Of a DNA stretch of 64,000 nt, positions 63,230 through 64,000 are shown in pieces. Under the pieces are notes generated by a model. It was not told where the DNA came from. It did no database searches and worked only from the letters and a program-made list of their open reading frames with translations. The DNA comes from Vagococcus fessus. GTDB lineage: Bacteria > Bacillota > Bacilli > Lactobacillales > Vagococcaceae. Made by a program: the position numbers and the translations under genes. Numbering within the stretch: the stretch's first letter is position 1; each line of letters opens with the position of its first letter. Location: NCBI RefSeq assembly GCF_003987565.1, contig NZ_NGJY01000002.1, forward strand, positions 186,001-250,000. Reading direction: 5' to 3'.

Positions 63230-64000
<771 letters not shown>

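Overview
The window comes from a low-GC Gram-positive chromosome, most likely an Enterococcaceae member of the Lactobacillales (Vagococcus- or Enterococcus-like). Pointers are EzrA, Rex, a T-box valS, a DUF1149 protein, a tandem-lipoyl pyruvate dehydrogenase operon, OpuC-type osmolyte uptake, MocR-controlled vitamin B6 salvage and strong AGGAGG Shine-Dalgarno sites. Genus is inference. Most of the window is ordinary core genome: no rRNA, tRNA, CRISPR array, prophage or intact insertion sequence was seen. Most genes read on the minus strand.

Region 1 (1-4.9 kb) is a sulfur amino acid module: the end of a YheO/DauR-like PAS-HTH regulator, a TcyP-like cystine symporter, a CoA-disulfide reductase-like flavoenzyme and a RidA deaminase in one minus-strand operon, facing a divergent Cys/Met PLP lyase. 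Their shared control region carries several copies of a GATAA-N4-TTATC dyad. Region 2 (4.9-23 kb) is housekeeping: cold-shock protein, RadC, HAD phosphatase, FolC, ValS with T-box leader, thiol peroxidase, Rex, ThiI with its cysteine desulfurase, EzrA, DUF72, asparaginase, SEC-C protein, SprT-Tex and DUF1149, plus a 44-residue membrane peptide too short for usual gene calling.

Region 3 (23-38.5 kb) holds a lipoprotein, pdhABCD with an adjacent cre-like site and a leader with two mutually exclusive hairpins, mgtA behind an M-box magnesium riboswitch and a 40-codon upstream ORF, the pdxR / pdxK / ECF S-component B6 locus, a zinc-ribbon serine-hydrolase homologue that has lost its SxxK catalytic pair, and GMP reductase. 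Region 4 (38.7-46.2 kb) is the most accessory part: a small KOW-like protein, a decayed transposase fragment, a secreted duplicated-domain protein whose promoter spacer contains a run of 14 A (candidate phase variation), an ABC-F ATPase, a LacI regulator with a small unknown partner, an aldo/keto reductase and a GntR regulator.

Region 5 (46.2-64 kb) has purK-purB, xpt, a peptidoglycan-hydrolase operon (GH73 glucosaminidase, VanY-type peptidase, unknown 175-aa protein), a Gfo/Idh/MocA dehydrogenase, two FUSC/ArAE membrane proteins around a coiled-coil lipoprotein, a MacB-like ABC exporter, a membrane-anchored or secreted DNA/RNA nuclease followed at once by a very acidic 130-aa protein that may be its inhibitor, nagA with a cre site, an AlaT-type aminotransferase and the end of an opuC operon running off the right edge.

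No wholly new multi-gene system is obvious. The best leads are the dyad array of the sulfur module, the phase-variable surface protein promoter, the catalytically dead serine hydrolase, the nuclease/acidic-protein pair and the two-layer mgtA leader.
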